Assembly: GCA_905197045.1 (NCBI GenBank)
Contig: CAJJXG010000004.1
Span: 33,111 to 97,110, forward strand
Source of the DNA: an uncultured Caryophanales bacterium
GTDB lineage: Bacteria > Bacillota_I > Bacilli_A > RFN20 > CAG-826
Length of the DNA stretch: 64,000 nt
Direction: 5' to 3'
The position numbers and the translations under genes were made by a program. The notes under the pieces were generated by a model, which searched no databases, was not told the DNA's origin, and was given only the letters and a program-made list of their open reading frames with translations. How positions within the stretch are numbered: the stretch's first letter is position 1; each line of letters begins with the position of its first letter. Positions 62,940 to 64,000 of the stretch are shown piece after piece.

Positions 62940-62947
62940 ATTTAACT

Positions 62948-62980
62948 CCCGACTAACATACGACTTACTTACGACTTAAT
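62948..62980 (-). repeat. Three 11-bp direct repeats in the AlbA_2 promoter
   Basis: Read on the minus strand: an ATTAAGTCGTA-phase copy, then AGTAAGTCGTA, then a weaker TGTTAGTCGGG copy; on the plus strand TACGACTTAAT (62970-62980), TACGACTTACT (62959-62969) and CCCGACTAACA (62948-62958). They follow the -10 box directly and overlap the expected start site and SD, an ideal site for autorepression. Confidence 0.75.
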
Positions 62981-63007
62981 TTTAAGGTATTCATATTTTA
63001 TAATCAA
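62979..63007 (-). promoter_or_regulatory. Promoter of the AlbA_2 gene
   Basis: On the minus strand TTGATT (63007-63002), a 17-bp spacer and TAAAAT (62984-62979). Transcription would begin inside the 11-bp repeats. The rest of the 62940-63170 gap shows no other feature. Confidence 0.7.
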
Positions 63008-63170
63008 TAAGAATAAGTGTATCGTTTTGTGGTTTTTATGAATTCTACAAGATTATTAAGTAAATTCCATGCAAAACTAATATATTTTTCTAATAAACAA
63101 CTGATTTAGTTTCTTTTTTTAGATATGATAGAAAAGTATTAAATGATAAAATGAACTAGAGGAAAAATAA

Positions 63171-63956
63171 ATGGTTTATTTAGTAGCAGGTGGAGCTGGA
63201 TTTATCGGAACAAATTATTGTTTATATTTTTTAAATTCTAAAATTCATAAAGATGATATTTTAGTTGTTGTAGATAAATTAAGCTATGCTTCTAGTAATG
63301 TTATTAAAGAATTAAGTAATGAAAAAAATATTATTTTCATTAAAGAAGATATAAGAAAATATAACAAAATGAATGAGATATTTAAAAAATATTCTTTTGA
63401 TTATGTTATTAATTTTGCTGCCGAAACTCATGTTGATACAAGCATTAAAAAACCAGAATTATTTATCAAAAATAACATTGATATTACTCTTAATCTTTTA
63501 AAGCTTTCTTTAAAGTATCATGTTAAAAGATTTCATCAAATATCAACTGATGAAGTTTATGGAGCGACCCGTTTAGATTCAACCTATGCTTTTAAAGAAA
63601 GTGATCCTTTAAATCCAACTAATCCTTATAGTGTCTCTAAAGCTAGTTCTGATTTATTGACTCTTTCATTTTTTAAAACTTATGGTTTAAACGTTACAAT
63701 TTCTCGCTCTAGCAACAATTTTGGACCATATCAAAACGAAGAAAAGTTAATTCCTTTAGTAATAAAACGCGCTTTAAATAATGAAATGATTCCAGTTTAT
63801 GGAAATGGAAATAATGTGCGTGATTGGCTTTATGTAAAAGATCATGTTTATGCTCTTGATCAAGTTATATTAAAAGGAAGAGCTGGAGAAATTTATAATA
63901 TCTCTTCTCATAATGAGTTTTCTAATATTAAGTTAATTTCGCTTAAACGGTCTTAA
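63171..63956 (+). pseudogene. Second rmlB-like gene, C-terminally truncated
   Basis: A 261-aa product closely similar to RmlB at 40960: AGGAGFIGTN, AAETHVDTSI, STDEVYG, NPYSVSKASSD, SNNFGPYQNEEKLIPLVI and YGNGNNVRDWLYVKDH. It ends abruptly after YNISSHNEFSN with IKLISLKRS and TAA, so the ~75-residue C-terminal region (with the PGHDxRYAID segment) is missing. I could not recover it in either other forward frame of the last 60 bases. The N-terminus and SD (AGAGGA) are intact. It may be a pseudogene, a recombination junction near 63930, or a frameshift whose restored frame lies beyond the window. Confidence 0.75.
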
Positions 63957-64000
63957 ACCAAAGGGTTGCTTTTTGAGTTATATTTATGGAAAGATACTCT

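Noticed and set aside
1..64000. Mycoplasma code (TGA = Trp)
   Set aside because: Trp is TGG throughout, and several intact genes end in TGA at family-typical lengths, for example addA.

Overview
The window is AT-rich DNA, roughly 30% GC by eye, from a low-GC Gram-positive-type bacterium in the Bacilli/Mycoplasmatota range. The evidence is AT-biased codons, lipoprotein signal peptides throughout, no outer-membrane genes, and Mollicutes-like residues in GatA and GatB. The standard bacterial code is used: Trp is TGG and several genes end in TGA. Many genes lack a Shine-Dalgarno (SD) sequence and instead have a -10 box only 6-8 nt before the start codon, which suggests frequent leaderless mRNAs.

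Layout. 1-10.5 kb is core genome: the 3' end of ligA, then gatC-gatA-gatB and an addB-addA pair. 10.6-27 kb is patchwork accessory DNA: a flavin-reductase-like gene, two paralogous AAA_14/DUF4143 ATPases each behind its own array of 23-bp direct repeats, an unusual tRNA-Ala(CGC), a somewhat GC-richer islet with an XRE-type membrane regulator, an Ig-like lipoprotein with a barnase-like C-terminus, an IS1595-type insertion sequence, an InlB-repeat lipoprotein, a HAD phosphatase, a TPR-like hypothetical, an SDR enzyme and a DUF308 membrane protein.

27.4-45.4 kb is a surface-polysaccharide locus: three Wzy/ligase-type membrane proteins (two are tandem paralogues), a polyprenyl-phosphate sugar transferase, several glycosyltransferases, an acyltransferase, an SDR epimerase, rmlB-rmlA-rmlC without an obvious rmlD, and a Wzx flippase. 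45.6-47 kb holds decayed genes and a HipB-like repressor without a visible partner.

47.2-61.4 kb is a glycan-utilisation locus: an ArsR-type regulator, then a substrate-binding protein, two permeases, GH2, GH51, three MORN-repeat lipoproteins (one fused to an SGNH esterase), GH32 and an MsmK-like ATPase. A plausible scheme is surface trimming and deacetylation by the lipoproteins, import by the CUT1 transporter, and intracellular hydrolysis by GH2 and GH32. The window ends with a divergent AlbA_2-type ATP-binding regulator preceded by three 11-bp direct repeats, and a second rmlB-like gene that loses its C-terminus.

Most novel-looking signals: (1) the two DUF4143 ATPases with iteron arrays of identical 23-bp period but different sequence; (2) IS ends that are covarying hairpins plus a transposase leader of mutually exclusive stems; (3) the MORN/SGNH lipoprotein group inside a sugar-uptake operon; (4) the leaderless-promoter pattern; (5) the 11-bp operator array of the AlbA_2 gene. 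All calls come from reading the sequence; no database search was run.
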